Source: Monoplex corrugatus (taxonomy: Eukaryota > Mollusca > Gastropoda > Littorinimorpha > Ranellidae). Taken from it: a stretch of 64,000 nucleotides of DNA. Both the position numbers and the translations under genes were made by a program. This document shows positions 1 through 12,700 of this stretch, in pieces (within the stretch, counting starts at the first letter, position 1; each line of letters opens with the position of its first letter). Below the pieces are notes generated by a model. The model was given only the letters and a program-made list of their open reading frames with translations. It did no database searches and was not told where the DNA came from. The stretch is from positions 54,274,918 through 54,338,917 of the forward strand of contig JAPXFY010000026.1 of NCBI GenBank assembly GCA_030674185.1, read 5' to 3'.

Positions 1-115
1 AGAGAGAGAAAGAGAGGGGAGAGAGAGAGAGAGAGAGAGATAAAGAGGGACAGAGAGAAGAGAGAGAAGGAAAGAGAGAAAGAGAGAGAGAAAGAGAGAG
101 AAAGAGAGTACATGT
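1..115. repeat. (GA)n purine microsatellite
   Basis: Almost pure A and G on the plus strand, dominated by GAGA with AAAG interruptions. No coding or structural signal. Confidence 0.9.
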
Positions 116-540
116 GTTGTGCTCTGCTGTGTTGTGCTGGGTTGTGATATACTGATATGTACTGATATGTCGTGTGGTGCTGTGTTGTGCTGTGCTGTGT
201 TGTGCTGGGTTGTGATATACTGATATGTTCTGATATGTCGTGTGGTGCTGTGTTGAGCTGTGCTGTGTTGTGCTGGGTTGTGATATACTGATATGTCGTG
301 TGGTGCTGTGTTGAGCTGTGCTGTGTTGTGCTGGGTTGTGATATACTGATATGTACTGATATGTCGTGTGGTGCTGTGTTGAGCTGTGCTGTGTTGTGCT
401 GGGTTGTGATATACTGATATGTCGTGTGGTGCTGTGTTGTGCTGTGCTGTGTTGTGCTGGGTTGTGATATACTGATATGTACTGATATGTCGTGTGGTGC
501 TGTGTTGAGCTGTGCTGTGTTGTGCTGTTTTGTTCTGTGC
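116..540. repeat. Minisatellite, alternating 68/58-bp unit
   Basis: The phrase GCTGTGTTGTGCTGGGTTG recurs at about 126, 194, 262, 320, 388 and 446, with a truncated last unit near 514. The spacings are 68, 68, 58, 68, 58 and 68. The two unit lengths differ by presence or absence of one 10-bp ATGTACTGAT-type step. Units are otherwise nearly identical, so the array is recent. Confidence 0.9.
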
Positions 541-580
541 TATTGTGTTATTGATTGATCTGGTATATTTTTCACGTCAG

Positions 581-638
581 CACCCACCTCAGGTGATATG
601 GCCGACGGGGATAACCATCCCAGGGAAGAAGGGGAAGG
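581..638 (+). other. Possible first coding exon (weak)
   Basis: A T-rich tract ending in CGTCAG (575-580) precedes 58 nt that end at a strong donor, GTGAGTAA (from 639). Within it an ATG at 598 has a good Kozak context (G at -3, G at +4) and opens an acidic frame, M-A-D-G-D-N-H-P-R-E-E-G-E, that leaves two unpaired nucleotides at the donor. Exon 34037-34119 needs exactly that phase. The distance (33 kb, across the gap) and the short length make this only a candidate. No product is assigned. Confidence 0.25.
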
Positions 639-799
639 GTGAGTAATCTAATCCTTTCCTGACACCACCAGAACAACAATGACATTAAGATGGGTTGTGT
701 TATGTCGTGTCGTGTTATGTTGTACTATTCCGTTCTGTGATGTGTTCAGACTGTACCACAACTCAGCATCCTGTGTGTGTGTGTACGCGCGTGTGTGTG

Positions 800-1190
800 T
801 GTCTCATTTGTTTCCTTTGCTGTCCATGAAACTCTTAACATTCTTAGAAATCTCATTTCAGCTGCCTCAGTTTTGTTCTGACTTTGCTTGGTGCTTGTCC
901 AAGCGTCGCATCTGTACGATAGTACTGGTTCTATATAACACTGAAGAACTCTCTTCCTGGTGTTATGTGATAGGCTTTTGCTGGTAAGAACATTGTCCGT
1001 TTCTTGAAATGCTGTTTTAGCTTGGCCTATTCTTGTGGCTATTTCTAATGTGCATCTGCCGTCTGGTGAGATGACTGTTCCCAGATATTTAAACTTATGA
1101 ACATGTCTCAATGTCGTGCCATTTCATGTTACTATTTTGATGTTACTGTACATGAGGGGATTTCTTGTATTTACTGACTGCAAAGCGTCA
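800..1190 (-). mobile_element. RTE/BovB-like LINE fragment (C-terminal RT region)
   Basis: The minus strand encodes a stretch with the words HKFKYLGTVISPDGRCT and IGQAKTAFQ. These match, motif for motif, the segment of the larger RTE-like element at 53131-53409 (DKFKYLGTIISSDGRCT, IGQAKTAFK). DNA similarity runs on to about 1190. The family codes for an endonuclease-reverse transcriptase used in target-primed reverse transcription. Only a piece downstream of the catalytic YADD is left here, truncated at both ends, and it runs into a GT microsatellite on its 3' side. It is not functional. Confidence 0.85.
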
Positions 1191-1485
1191 GTACGTTTGT
1201 TTTTATTGTACTGATATGAAACAGTCAGGGTGTTGGATGGGTGATGACATTTTTGGCGTGTTTAACAGCAATGTTTTGTTGATTGCAAAGGGCAGAACTA
1301 AAGTCATCATACAAATGAAACGGTTTGTTCCATGCAACATGGACAGATTAATTCTATGTGTTTTGGTAAGTTTGTATCTGGTCGTCAGATGTTGCTGTTC
1401 AGATATAAGTTTAATACTGAATAAACATTACTATGCCGCTTGTGTAAATCAATCTACATTGCAAGATGAAGTTCACTGTCCTTAT

Positions 1486-1915
1486 GTGCTCTGTCTGTGT
1501 CTCTGTCTGTGTCTCTGTCTGTGTCTCTGTCTGTGTCTCTGTCTGTGTCTCTGTCTGTGTCTCTTTTCTGTGTCCTCTTCTCTGTCTGTGTCTCTCTGTG
1601 TCTCTTCTGTGTCTCTCTGTGTCTCTCTCTGTGTCTCTCTGTGTCTCTCTCTGTGTCTCTCTGTGTCTCTCTGTGTCTCTTCTGTGTCTCTCTCTGTGTC
1701 TCTGTCTGTGTCTCTGTCTGTGTCTCTGTCGTGTGTGTGTGTGTGTCTGCTCTCTCTCTGGTGTGTGTGTGTGTGTGTGTCTCTCTCTGTCTCTTCTCTG
1801 TGTCTCTCTCTGTGTCTCCCTCTTGCTCTGTCTCTCTCTCTGTCTCTCTCTCTGTGTCTCTCTCTGTGTCTCTCTGTGTCTCTGTCTCTGTTCTCTTCTC
1901 ATCTCTCTCTCTGTT
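1486..1915. repeat. (GTCTCT)n pyrimidine-rich microsatellite
   Basis: Imperfect hexamer and tetramer repeats of CTGTGTCT and CTCTGTCT. Long reading frames occur on both strands only because the repeat lacks stop codons. Confidence 0.92.
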
Positions 1916-2162
1916 ACAGACACACACAGACATACACACATACTCACACACACACACACACACTCTCTCTCTCTCTCACTCACTCACTCACACACTCACT
2001 CATACACACACACATTCACACACACACACGCGCGCGCGCGCATAGACACACCCACGCACCCACACACACCCACACAAACACACTCACACACACGCACACA
2101 CGCACACACACACACACGCACGCACGCACGCATGCACACACACACACACACACACACACATA
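1916..2162. repeat. (CA)n compound microsatellite
   Basis: ACACAC with TCAC, CGCG and GCAC interruptions, directly continuing the preceding CT-rich tract. Such CT-to-CA compound tracts recur at 35036, 35350, 44625 and elsewhere in the window. Confidence 0.92.
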
Positions 2163-2237
2163 AAATGTACAAACCTCTTTAGGTCTGCAGTGGAACTCTG
2201 CACCGTGATGGTCGGTCTTTACTTCACACACCTGTGG

Positions 2238-2476
2238 AACATAACATAACATAACATAACATAACATAACATAACATAACATAACCTAACCTAACCTAAC
2301 CTAACCTAACCTAACCTAACCTAACCTAACCTAACCTAACCTAACCTAACCTAACCTAACCTAACCTAACCATAACTACATAACATAACTAACTAACTAA
2401 CATAACATAACAAACATAACATAACATAACATAACATAACATAACATAACATAACATAACATAACATAACATAACA
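2238..2476. repeat. Pentamer array: (ATAAC)n with internal (CCTAA)n
   Basis: ATAAC units at 2238-2282, then about 17-18 clean CCTAA units (2283-2371; TTAGG on the minus strand), then ATAAC units again to 2476. The two pentamers differ by single-base steps, so one probably arose from the other inside the array. TTAGG is the arthropod telomere unit, but this stretch is short and interstitial. Confidence 0.92.
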
Positions 2477-2614
2477 GGGGTGGGTGAGACACTGGGTGCA
2501 GGAGTAAAGGGCTGCTGTCACAAATTGAAAAGAAGAGGAAAAAGAAGATGAAAGGAAAGAGAAAGCAGAGCATTTTGAGAAAAAAAGTTGTAGCTGTTGT
2601 TCTTCTAGAAGTAG

Positions 2615-3065
2615 GCACAGCAGTGGCAGTAGTAGTAACATGGGCAGTAGTCTTCGTGAGAGCAGAAAGCAGAAGTACTTGTTGTTAGTAGAAGTAATAG
2701 CAGCAGCAGCACTTAGTAGTAACAGTAGTAACTGCAACATCAGTAGAAATTGTTTTAGTAGTATGAGCAGCAGCGGGAACAGCAGCAGCCGCAGAAGTAG
2801 CAGTAGTAGTAGTGGTAGTAGTAGTAGTAGTGGTGGAAGTAGTAGTAGGTATGGTGGAAATACTAGTAGTAATTGTTATGGTAATAGCAACAGCAGTAGC
2901 AGTAATTGTTTTAGCAGTAGCAGTAGCAACAGGAATAACAGAAGCAATTATTGTTGTTTTAGAGGCAGTTAGTAATAATAACAGCAGCAGCAATAGCAGT
3001 AGTTGTTTTCGTACAAGTAGTAGTAGTAACAGCAACAGTAGCAGTTGTAGTAGTAGCTGCAGTAT
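2615..3065. repeat. (AGT/AGC)n trinucleotide-rich tract
   Basis: Imperfect AGT, AGC and AAC triplets over 450 bp. Forward frames read as Ser/Asn-rich or Val/Ile-rich strings and the reverse as Leu/Thr-rich. No conserved domain is visible and all frames are shared between strands, so I treat this as a low-complexity repeat. Confidence 0.85.
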
Positions 3066-3137
3066 TGGATCTAACATGTAGATTGAAATGCCAGTTTTGT
3101 TGGACAGGACACGTTGTTCATAGCAAGGACAACTCAG

Positions 3138-3637
3138 TCTCAAAGATGTTTGTAGGATAATCACACTCATCTTTGTGCTGACCTTTTATTTGTATCGTTC
3201 TCTACGCCACTTTGATGGCCACAGGAGCTGACACAGTTTTTATAATGCGATGATGATGATGTCGATGAGGATGATGACCATGATGCTATGGAATTCCATC
3301 TAGGATTGAGACTGCGTGACAGGGCTGTGTTCTACACTTACTATCATAATACATTTTGGCGTCAACCAGGCCCTAGAGATACAAACACCTGCGGTGCTGG
3401 TCAGAAGATTTGAGCAGCACCCTCAATGACGCGTCCGTGAAGTGGATGAGACTCGACTGTGTGGTCCCAGTCTTCCCAATGAGCCCATAGCACGCCAAAC
3501 TCTGGGTTGGGGCTGGTTAGAGCCGAAAAATCCTACAATGATTTTTAAAGGGACTGATGGGGATTCGAACCCACAACCTTCCAGTTGGTAGTCCGTTGCG
3601 CTAACCACTACACCACGGCGAATCCATCTCAAAGATG
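3138..3637 (-). mobile_element. tRNA-derived SINE, nearly full length, with 11-bp TSD
   Basis: On the minus strand the body (3149-3626) starts with a tRNA-like head. The A-box region reads GTGGTGTAGTGGTTAGCGC and the B box is GGGTTCGAATCCC. A central domain (GCTATGGGCTCATTGGGAAG) and a 3' region shared with the copy at 34335-34841 follow. The direct repeat TCTCAAAGATG flanks it at 3138-3148 and 3627-3637. The tRNA-like head is an RNA polymerase III promoter of the SINE and not a tRNA gene. The element depends on a partner LINE for movement; which one is not evident. Confidence 0.88.
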
Positions 3638-3667
3638 CTTCTCTACAGAGAAAAAGGACCATTAAGA

Positions 3668-3765
3668 AGTCAAAAGATATGGCTCGGGCACTTTACTCAT
3701 TTACTCATTTATGTACTTACTTGCGTACGTACGTACTTACTCACTTACTTACATACCTAGCTATG
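3668..3765. repeat. (TACT/TACG)n tetranucleotide tract
   Basis: Imperfect ACTT, ACGT and CATT tetramers such as TACGTACGTACTTACT. Confidence 0.8.
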
Positions 3766-3823
3766 ATTAAGAAACATTGTCTTCACCGAGTTGACAGACA
3801 GCTGAGCATTTGGGCATTGACTG

Positions 3824-3849
3824 GGCGGGGGGGGGGGGGGGGGGGGAGA
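3824..3849. repeat. Poly-G tract
   Basis: Run of roughly 20 uninterrupted G followed by GAGAGG. Length is likely unreliable in the assembly. Confidence 0.85.
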
Positions 3850-5585
3850 GGATCTGTCATGTGAAATGACTTTATACAGAAAAGCTAGTTGTGTTGTGTT
3901 CCAGACCTTTAATTATTTGTTTATTCACTTTATATACATGTGTTCCTTTTTTGAAGGTAAAATACCCAGATGTCATTCACATGTAACCAAGATTATTCCA
4001 GCGGTAGGCTGATAAAATGCCAGTATAAAATATAGACTAGGCAAAACATGGGCTAGGTAGGGCCTCAGGACCTGGCCAGCTCAGGGTTTATGTGCAGGCT
4101 TATGGCTTGTGCCATGATCACCATACACATGGTACCTGTGACGTTAATGCCTATGGAATTCGTTCCGACCGCGGAGACGTCGTCTTGAGAAACTGAAACT
4201 GAAACTGAAAGCATTTGGCAAAGGGCGTCCGACTCTGCCAGCATCAGTATCTCCTCAAGGCAACACTGGAGTTGGATGGAGTTGGATCTCCCTAGTATTG
4301 TTAAATTTTGGACCACTTTTCGTGACGAGAAAAGGGGCAAAGGGGAGATCAAAAGGGAGGACTCAAAACTTGAAGATCTGTTCATGTCATTCAAAACTCA
4401 AGTATCGCCAGTGGTGTGGATGGCTAAAGATGTCAAGACTGGCGTCCTTGTACCCAGATTCCAGTACTTTCATGACTCAGGAGTTGAAGCCTATGTCGTG
4501 CTAAGCGAGGGAGTGACGGGCCAGGCTTCCAGCCAGCTGGTTGAGAGAGAAGGGGAGGGGTACCAGTGGTGTTGGAATAGGGACGAGTGTCATTGAGATT
4601 GTTGCTTCCTCGGCGCCCTGGTTTGCGTGGAGGTGGTGCCAGAAGGAGGATTGGTTGCTCACCTGGAGGTCGATGGTAATCTCCTTCCATCTCAACTTTT
4701 GGGGCTGTATCTTGGGCCTGGTTGGGGTTGGCCGAATCATAAGAAGTGAGTCTGGTAGTGAGAGATGGTACTCTTCTTGAAGGTGCCAGGATCATGGAAT
4801 CTCACTGGAGGACAAGTTGGTCTGGTCAATAAGGGCTGGACATAATCGCCAAAGAAGGAATAGAATGTAGGACCTACTGCTCTATGGTACCGTGAATCAT
4901 CCTCGGGGAGAACTGAAACTCAAAGGATCTCATTTCGCAAGGCGTCGACGATAAAACGACTTACTAACCTCGTGTCTGTTGTCCTGAAGGAGAGGTGCTG
5001 ACCCAAGGGTAGCTAGGAAGAGCACAAGCCTTGCAGGAAGGCACTGGCCACTGTACAATTTAGCACACCATTATGGTCCTCAGGATAGCCAAAAAGCAGA
5101 ACCTGGATACCTCGAGCTAGACATTCTGGACCATGAATGAGGACGCCCTGTCTGTGGATCAGCACTCGTGAAGTGCATATCCTCCAAAACGTAGTGGTAC
5201 ATCTCTGGTTCAAGGGTACCTTTGGGTCAGGACTTTGGTCGTTGGACCGGGTCCAAGATGCGGGATTCCAACAAAGAAGTGAAACCCAAAATCTGTGCCG
5301 GACGGCCAGTTCCTAAGAGTGGGGATGCTCAAAACTCAGGAGATCATCCAACCTACAACAGGAGAAGGAGATGTTGATGCAGTGTGTGTGTGTGGGGGGG
5401 GGGGGGGGGAGGGGGGTTCATGGTGTTGTGGAGTTCAGGACCTTTATGGGCTCTAGAGGTCCAGTGGTGGATGGCCCTTGTGCACTTGTGAGAGCGACCC
5501 TCATCCCTGGTAGTAGAATGTCCCTAGGGGTCAGGGTGAACCTGTTCAGTCGGAGAGACGTGTATATGGTCAGGACAAGAGACCC
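3850..5585. other. No gene recognised; single-copy-looking DNA
   Basis: Open frames of 60-120 codons occur on both strands here (for example 4065-4394 and 4433-4795 on the minus strand), but I see no domain, no splice-site pair and no family motif. A short (CTGAAA)n run lies at 4188-4210 and a GT/poly-G tract at 5380-5420. The segment may be an old, unrecognised repeat. Confidence 0.5.
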
Positions 5586-5589
5586 AGAT

Positions 5590-5685
5590 GGATTGTAATG
5601 GTGCTCTGCTCAGTTACCCAAATGGGTTGTACTGGTGTTTTGCTCAGTTATCCAAATGGGTTGTACTGGTGTTTTGCTCAGTTAA
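5590..5685. repeat. 34-35-bp tandem repeat, about 2.5 copies
   Basis: The phrase CAAATGGGTTGTACTGGTGT followed by TTTGCTCAGTTA occurs twice, with a diverged earlier copy (CTCTGCTCAGTTACC). It directly abuts the 24-bp array. Confidence 0.8.
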
Positions 5686-6545
5686 GAACCATAGTAACAT
5701 AAGTATTAGGAATCATAGTGACATAAGTATTAAGAACCATAGTGACATAAGTATTAGGAACCATAGTGACATAAATATTAGGAACCATAGTGATATATGT
5801 ATTAAGAATCATAGTGACATAAGTATTAAGAATTATAGTGGCATAAGTATTAGGAACCATAGTGACTTAAGTATTAGGAATCATAGTGACATAAGTATTG
5901 GGAACCATAGTGACATAAGTATTAGGAACCATAGTGACATAAGTATTAGGAATCATAGTGACATAAGTATTAGGAACCATAGTGACATAAGTATTAGGAA
6001 CCATAGTGACATAAATATTAGGAACCATAGTGACATAAGTATTAGGAACCATAGTGACATAAGTATTAGGAACCATAGTGACATAAGTATTAAGAACCAT
6101 AGTGACAAAAGTATTAAGAATCATTGTGACATAAGTATTAGGAACCATAGTGACATAAGTATTAAGAACCATAGTGACATAAGTATTAAGAACCATAGTG
6201 ACATAAGTATTAGGAACCATAGTGACATAAGTATTAAGAACCATAGTGACATAAATATTAGGAACCATAGTGACATAAGTATTAGGAACCATAGTGACAT
6301 AAGTATTAAGAACCATAGTGATATAAATATTAAGAACCATAGTGACATAAATATTAGGAACCATAGTGACATAAATATTAGGAACCATAATGACATAAGT
6401 ATTAGGAACCATAGTGACATAAATATTAGGAACCATAGTGACATATAGTAAGATAAGTATTAGCAGCCATAGTAAGATAAGTATTAGGAACCATAGTATG
6501 ATAAGTATTAGGGACCATGGTGACATAAGTATTAGGAACCATAGG
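5686..6545. repeat. 24-bp minisatellite, about 36 copies
   Basis: Unit core ATAAGTATTAGGAACCATAG plus TGAC, 24 bp in all. Because 24 is a multiple of three, the plus strand reads as NHSDISIR repeats and the minus strand as MVPNTYVT repeats over more than 200 codons. Both strands are open without selection being needed. Variation is mainly AGG/AAG and AGTAT/AATAT. Confidence 0.93.
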
Positions 6546-6775
6546 CCTGAAAGATGCAGACACCTGCGATGTTGGTCAGAAACTTGGAAATTGAAGCGAC
6601 ACCCTAAATGATGCGTCCGTAAAGTAGATTAGACTCGATTATTTAGTCCCAGTCTGTCCAACAAGCCCATGCGCGCTCATCTCTGGATAAGTAAAAACTA
6701 AAAAAACACATTATGTCATGTTTACATTGATGACAGTTTCGAATCCACGACCTCCCACTTTGTTACGTTGACTGG
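6541..6775 (-). mobile_element. Decayed tRNA-derived SINE (same family as 3149-3626)
   Basis: On the minus strand the order is B-box remnant GTGGATTCGAAAC, diverged central domain, then the conserved end CACTTTACGGACGCATC and GACCAACATCGCAGGTGTCT. The tRNA-like head is badly eroded and the 3' third is missing where the 24-bp array begins. No target duplication is discernible. Confidence 0.75.
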
Positions 6776-6777
6776 AA

Positions 6778-9700
6778 TGGCTGTATGTATGTATGGCTTA
6801 CTGTATTTATGTATGTCTTATTGTATGTATATATGGCTTACTGTATGTATCTGTAGCTTACTGTATGTATGTATGGCTTACTGCATGTATGTATGTCTTA
6901 CTGTATGTATGTATGGCTTACTGTATGTATGTATGGCTTACTGTATGTATCTGTAGCTTACTGTATGTATCTGTAGCTTACTGTATGTATGCATGGCTTA
7001 CTGTATGTATGTATGGCTTACTGTATGTTTGTATGGCTTACTGTATGTATGCATGCCTTACTGTATGTATGGCTTACTGTATGTATGTATGGCTTACTGC
7101 ATGTATGTATGGCTTACTGTATGTATGTATGGCTTACTGCATGTATGTATGGCCTACTGTATGTAATGTATGGCTTACTGTATGCATGTATGGCTTACTG
7201 TATGTATCTATGGCTTACTGTATGTATCTATGGTTTACTGTATGTATGGCTTACTATATGTACGGCTTACTGTATGTATGGCTTACTGTATGTATGTATG
7301 GCTTACTGTATGTATGGCTTACTGTATGTATGGCTTACTGTATGTATCTGTAGCTAACTTTATGTATGGCTTACAGTATGTATGTATGGCTTACTGTATG
7401 TATGGCTTACTGTATGTATCTGTAGCTTACTGTGTGTATGTATGGCTTACTGTATGTATGTATGGCTTACTGTATGTATCTGTAACTTACTGTATGTATG
7501 TATGGCTTACTGTATGTATGGCTTACTGTATGTATCTGTAACTTACTGTGTGTATGTATGGCTTACTGTATGTATCTGTAACTTACTGTATGTATGTATG
7601 GTTTACTGTATGTATGGCTTACTGTATGTATCTGTAGCTTACTGTGTGTATGTATGGCTTACTGTATGTATGGCTTACTGTATGTATCTGTAGCTTACTG
7701 TGTGTATGTATGGCTTACCGTATGTATCTGTAACTTACTGTATGTGTGTATGGCTTACTGTATGTATGGCTTACTGTATGTATCTGTAGCTTACTGTATG
7801 TATGTATGGCTTCCTGTATGTATGGCTTACTGTATGGATCTGTAGCTTACTGTGTGTATGGCTTACTGTATGTATGTATGGCTTACTGTATGTATGTATG
7901 GCTTACTGTATGTATGGCTTACTGTATGTATGCATGGTTTACTGTATGTATGTATGGCTTACTGTATGTATGTATGGCTTACTGTATGTATCTGTAGCTT
8001 ACTGTAAGTATCTGTAGCTTACCGTATGTATGCATGGATTACTGTATGCATAGCTTACTGTATGTATGTATGGCTTACTGTATGTATGCATGGCTTACTG
8101 TATGTATGTATGGCTTACTGTATGTATGCATGGCTTACTGTATGTATGGCTTACTGTATGTATGTATGGCTTACTGTATGTATGTATGGCTTACTGTATG
8201 TATGTATGGCTTACTGTATGTATGTATGGCTTACTGTATGTACGGTTTACTGTATGTATGTATGGCTTACTGTATGTATCTATGGCTTGCTGTATGTATC
8301 TATGGCTTACTGTATGTATCTATGGCTTACTGCATGTATGGCTTGTTCTATGTATCTATGGGTTACTATATGTATGTATTGCTTACTTTATGTATCTATG
8401 GCTTACTGCATGTATGTATGGCTTACTGTATGTATGGCTTACTGTATGTATGGCTTACTGTATGCATGTATGGCTTACTGTATGTATGGCTTACTGTATG
8501 TATCTGTAGCTTATTGTGTGTATGGCTTACTGTATGTATGTATGGCTTACTGTATGTATGTATAGCTTACTGTATGTATGGGTTACTGTATGTATGTATG
8601 GCTTACTGTATGTATGTATGGCTTACTGTATGTATGTATGGCTTACTGTATGTATGCATGGTTTACTGTATGTATCTGTAGCTTACTGTATGTATCAGTA
8701 GCTTACTGTATGTATCTGTAGCTTACTGTATGTATGCATGGCTTACTGTATGTATGGCTTACTGTATGTATGTATGGCGTACTGTATGCATGTATGGCTT
8801 ACTGCATGTTTGTATGGCTTACTGTATGTTTGTATGGCTTACTGTATGTATGGCTTACTGTATGTATGATTGGCTTACTGTATGTATGGCTTACCCTATG
8901 TATGTATGGCTTACTGTATGTATGTCTTACTGTATGTATGTATGGCTTACTGTATGTATGTATGGCTTACTGTTTGTATCTATGGCTTCCTGTATGTATG
9001 GCTTCCTGTATGTATGTATGGCTTACTGTATGTATGTATGGCTTACTGTATGTATGTATGGCTTACTGTATGTATGTATGGCTTACTGTATGTATGGATT
9101 ACTGTATGTATCTGTAGCTTACTGTATGTATGGCTTACTATATGTAGGTATGGCTTACTGTATGTATGTATGTATGGCTTACTGTATGTATGTATGGCTT
9201 ATTGGATACATGTATGGTTTACTGGATGCATGTATGGCTTACTGTATGTATGTATGGCTTACTGTATGTATGTATGGCTTACTGTATGTATGTATGGTTT
9301 ACTGTATGTATGTCTTACTGTATCTATATCTTACTGTATGTATGGCTTACTGTGTATGGGTTACTGTATGTATGGCTTACTGTATGTATGGCGTACTGTA
9401 TGTAAGGCTTACTGTATTGTATGGCTTACTGTATATATGTATGGCTTACTGTATGTATGCATGCCTTACTGTATATATGGCTTACTGTATGTATGTATGG
9501 CTTACTGTATGCATGTATGGCTTACTGTATGTATGTATGGCTTACTGTATGTGTGGCTTACTGTATGTGTGGCTTACTGCATGTATGGCTTACTGCATGT
9601 ATGGCTTACTATATGTATGGCATACTGTATGTATGGCTTACTGTATATTTGTATGGCTTACTGTATGTACGTATGGCTTACTGTATGTAACTATGGCTTA

Positions 9701-12700
9701 CTGTATGTATCTACGGTTTACTGTATGTATGTATGTCTTAATGTCTGTATGTATGGCTTACTGTATATATGTATGGCTTACTGTATGTATGTATGTATGG
9801 CTTCCTGTATGTATGGCTAAATGTATGTATGGCTTAATGTATTTATGGCTTACTGTATGTATGTATGGCTTACTGTATGTATGTATGGCTTACTGTATGT
9901 ATGTATGGCTTACTGTATATATGGCTTACTGTATGTATCTATGGCTTACTGTATGTATCTATGGCTTACTGTATGTATGGCTTGCTGTATGTATGTATGG
10001 CTTACTGTATGTATCTATGGCTTACTGTATGTATGTATGGCTTACTGTATGTATGTATGGCTTACTGTATGTATGGCTTTCTGTATGTATGTATGGCTTA
10101 CTTTATGTATGTATGGCTTACTGTTTGTATGTGTGGCTTACTGTATGTATGTATGGCTTACTGTACGTATCTGTAGTTTACTGTATGTATCTGCAGCTTA
10201 CTGTATGTATCTGTAGCTTAGTGTATGTATGCATGGCTTACTGTATGTATGGCTTACTGTTATATGCATGGCTTACTGTATGTATGGCTTACTGTATGTA
10301 TGCATGGCTTACTGTATGTTTGTTTGGTTTACTGTATGTATGTACGTCTTACTGTATGTATGTCTTACTGTATGTATGTATGGCTTACTTTATGTATGTA
10401 TGGCTTACTGTATGTATATTTGGCTTACTGTATGTATGTATGGCTTAGTGTATGTATGCATGGCTTACTGTATGTATGTATGGCTTACTGTATTTATGGC
10501 TTACTGTATGTATTTATGGCTATCTTTATGTATGGCTTACTGTATGTATGTATGTCTTACTGTATGTATGGCTTACTGTATGTATGTATGTCTTACTGTA
10601 TGTATGTATTGCTTACTGTATGTATGTCTTACTGTATGTATGTATTGCTTACTGTATGTATCTGTAGCTTACTTTATGTATGGCTTACTGTATGTATGTA
10701 TGGCTTACTGTATGTATCTGTAGCTTACTGTATGCATGGCTTACTGTATGTATGTATGGCTTACTGTATGTATGCATGGCTTACTCTATGTATGTATGGC
10801 TTGCTGGATGTATGGCTTACTGGATGTATGTATGGCTTACTGCATGTATGTATGGCTTATTGTATATATGTATGGCTTACTGTATGCATATATGGCTTAC
10901 TGTATGTATGTATGGCTTACTTATGTATGGCTTACTGTATGTATGTATGGCTTACTGTATGTATGTATGGCTTACTGTATGTATGGCTTACTGTATGTAT
11001 GTATGGCTTACTGTATGAATGTATGGTTTACTGTATGTATGTTTGGCTTACTGTATGTACCTATGACTTACTGTATGTCTATGGCTTACTGTATGTATCT
11101 ACGGCTTACTGTATATATGTGTGGCTTACTGTATGTATGTATGTATATATGTATGGCTTACTGTATGTATGTATGTATGGCTTACTGTATGTATGGCTTA
11201 TTGTATGTATGGCTTATTGTATGTATGGCTTATTGTATGTATGGCTTACTGTATGTATGTATGTCTTACTGTATGTATGTATGGCTTACTGTATGTATCT
11301 GTAGCTTACTGTATGTATCTGTAGCTTACTGTATGTATCTGTAGCTTACTGTATGTATGCATGGCCTACTGTATGTATGTATGGCTTACTGTATGTATGT
11401 ATGGCTTACTGTATGTATGTATGGCTTACTGTATGTATGTATGGCTTTCTGCATGATTGTATGGCTTACTGTCTGTATATATGTCTTACTGTATGTTTGG
11501 CTTACTGTATGTATGTATGGCTTACTGCATGTATGTATGGCTTACTGTATGTATGTATGACTTACTGTATGTATGTATGGTTAACTGTATGAATGGCTTA
11601 CTGTATGTATGTATGTATGGCTTACTGTATGTATGTATGGCTCACTGTATGTATGTATGGCTTGCTGTATGTTTCTGTAGCTTACTGTATGTATGCATGG
11701 CTTACTGTATGTATGTATGGCTTACTGTATGTATGTATGGCTTACTGTATGTATGTATGGCTTACTGTATGTATGTAAGACTTTCTGTATGATTGTATGG
11801 CTTACTGTATGTATGTATGTCTTACTGTATGTATGGCTTACTGTATGTATGTATGGCTTACTGCATGTATGTATGGCTTACTGTATGTATGTATGGTTTA
11901 CTGTATGTAATGTTTGGCTTACTGTATGTATGGCTTATTGTATGTATGTATGGCTTACTGTATGTATGGCTTAGTGTATGTATCTGTAGCTTGCTGCATG
12001 TATGGCTAACAGTATGTATGTATGGCTTACTGTATGTATGGCTTACTGTATGTGTCTGTAGCTTACTGTGTGTATGTATGGCTTACTGTATGTATGGCTT
12101 ACTGTATGTATCTGTAACTTACTGTGTGTATATATGGCTTACTGTATGTATCTGTAACTTACTGTATGTATGTATGGCTTACTGTATGTATGGCTTACTG
12201 TATGTATCTGTAGCTTACTGTATGTATGTATGGCTTACTGTATGTATGGCTTTCTCTATGTATCTGTAGCTTACTGTGTGTATGGCTTACTGTATGTATG
12301 TATTGCTTACTGTATATATGTATGGCTTGCTGTTTGTATGGCTTACTGTATTTGTTTATGGCATACTGTATGTATGGATGGCTTACTGTATGTATGTATG
12401 GCTTACTGTATGTATCTGTAGCTTACTGTAAGTATCTGTAGCTTACTGTATGTATGCATGGTTTACTGTATGCATGGCTTACTGTATGTATGTATGGCTT
12501 TCTGTATGTATGTATGGCTTTCTGTATGTATGTATGGCTTACTGTATGTATGTATGGCTTACTGTATGCATGTATGTCTTACTGTATGTATGACTTACTG
12601 TATGTATGTATGGCTTACTGTATGTATGTCTTACTGTATCTATAGCTTACTGTATGTATGGCTTACTGTATGTATGGCTTACTGTATGCATGGCTTGCTG

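Noticed and set aside
1465..2282. Frames of Cys/Leu/Ser or Thr/His repeats over CT and CA microsatellites
   Set aside because: Microsatellite translation on both strands. The same applies to similar frames at 33834-34328, 35263-35712, 38440-38935, 44584-45030 and 49273-49600.
4065..4795. Two minus-strand frames of 109 and 120 codons
   Set aside because: No domain, no splice signals, and equally long frames on the other strand.
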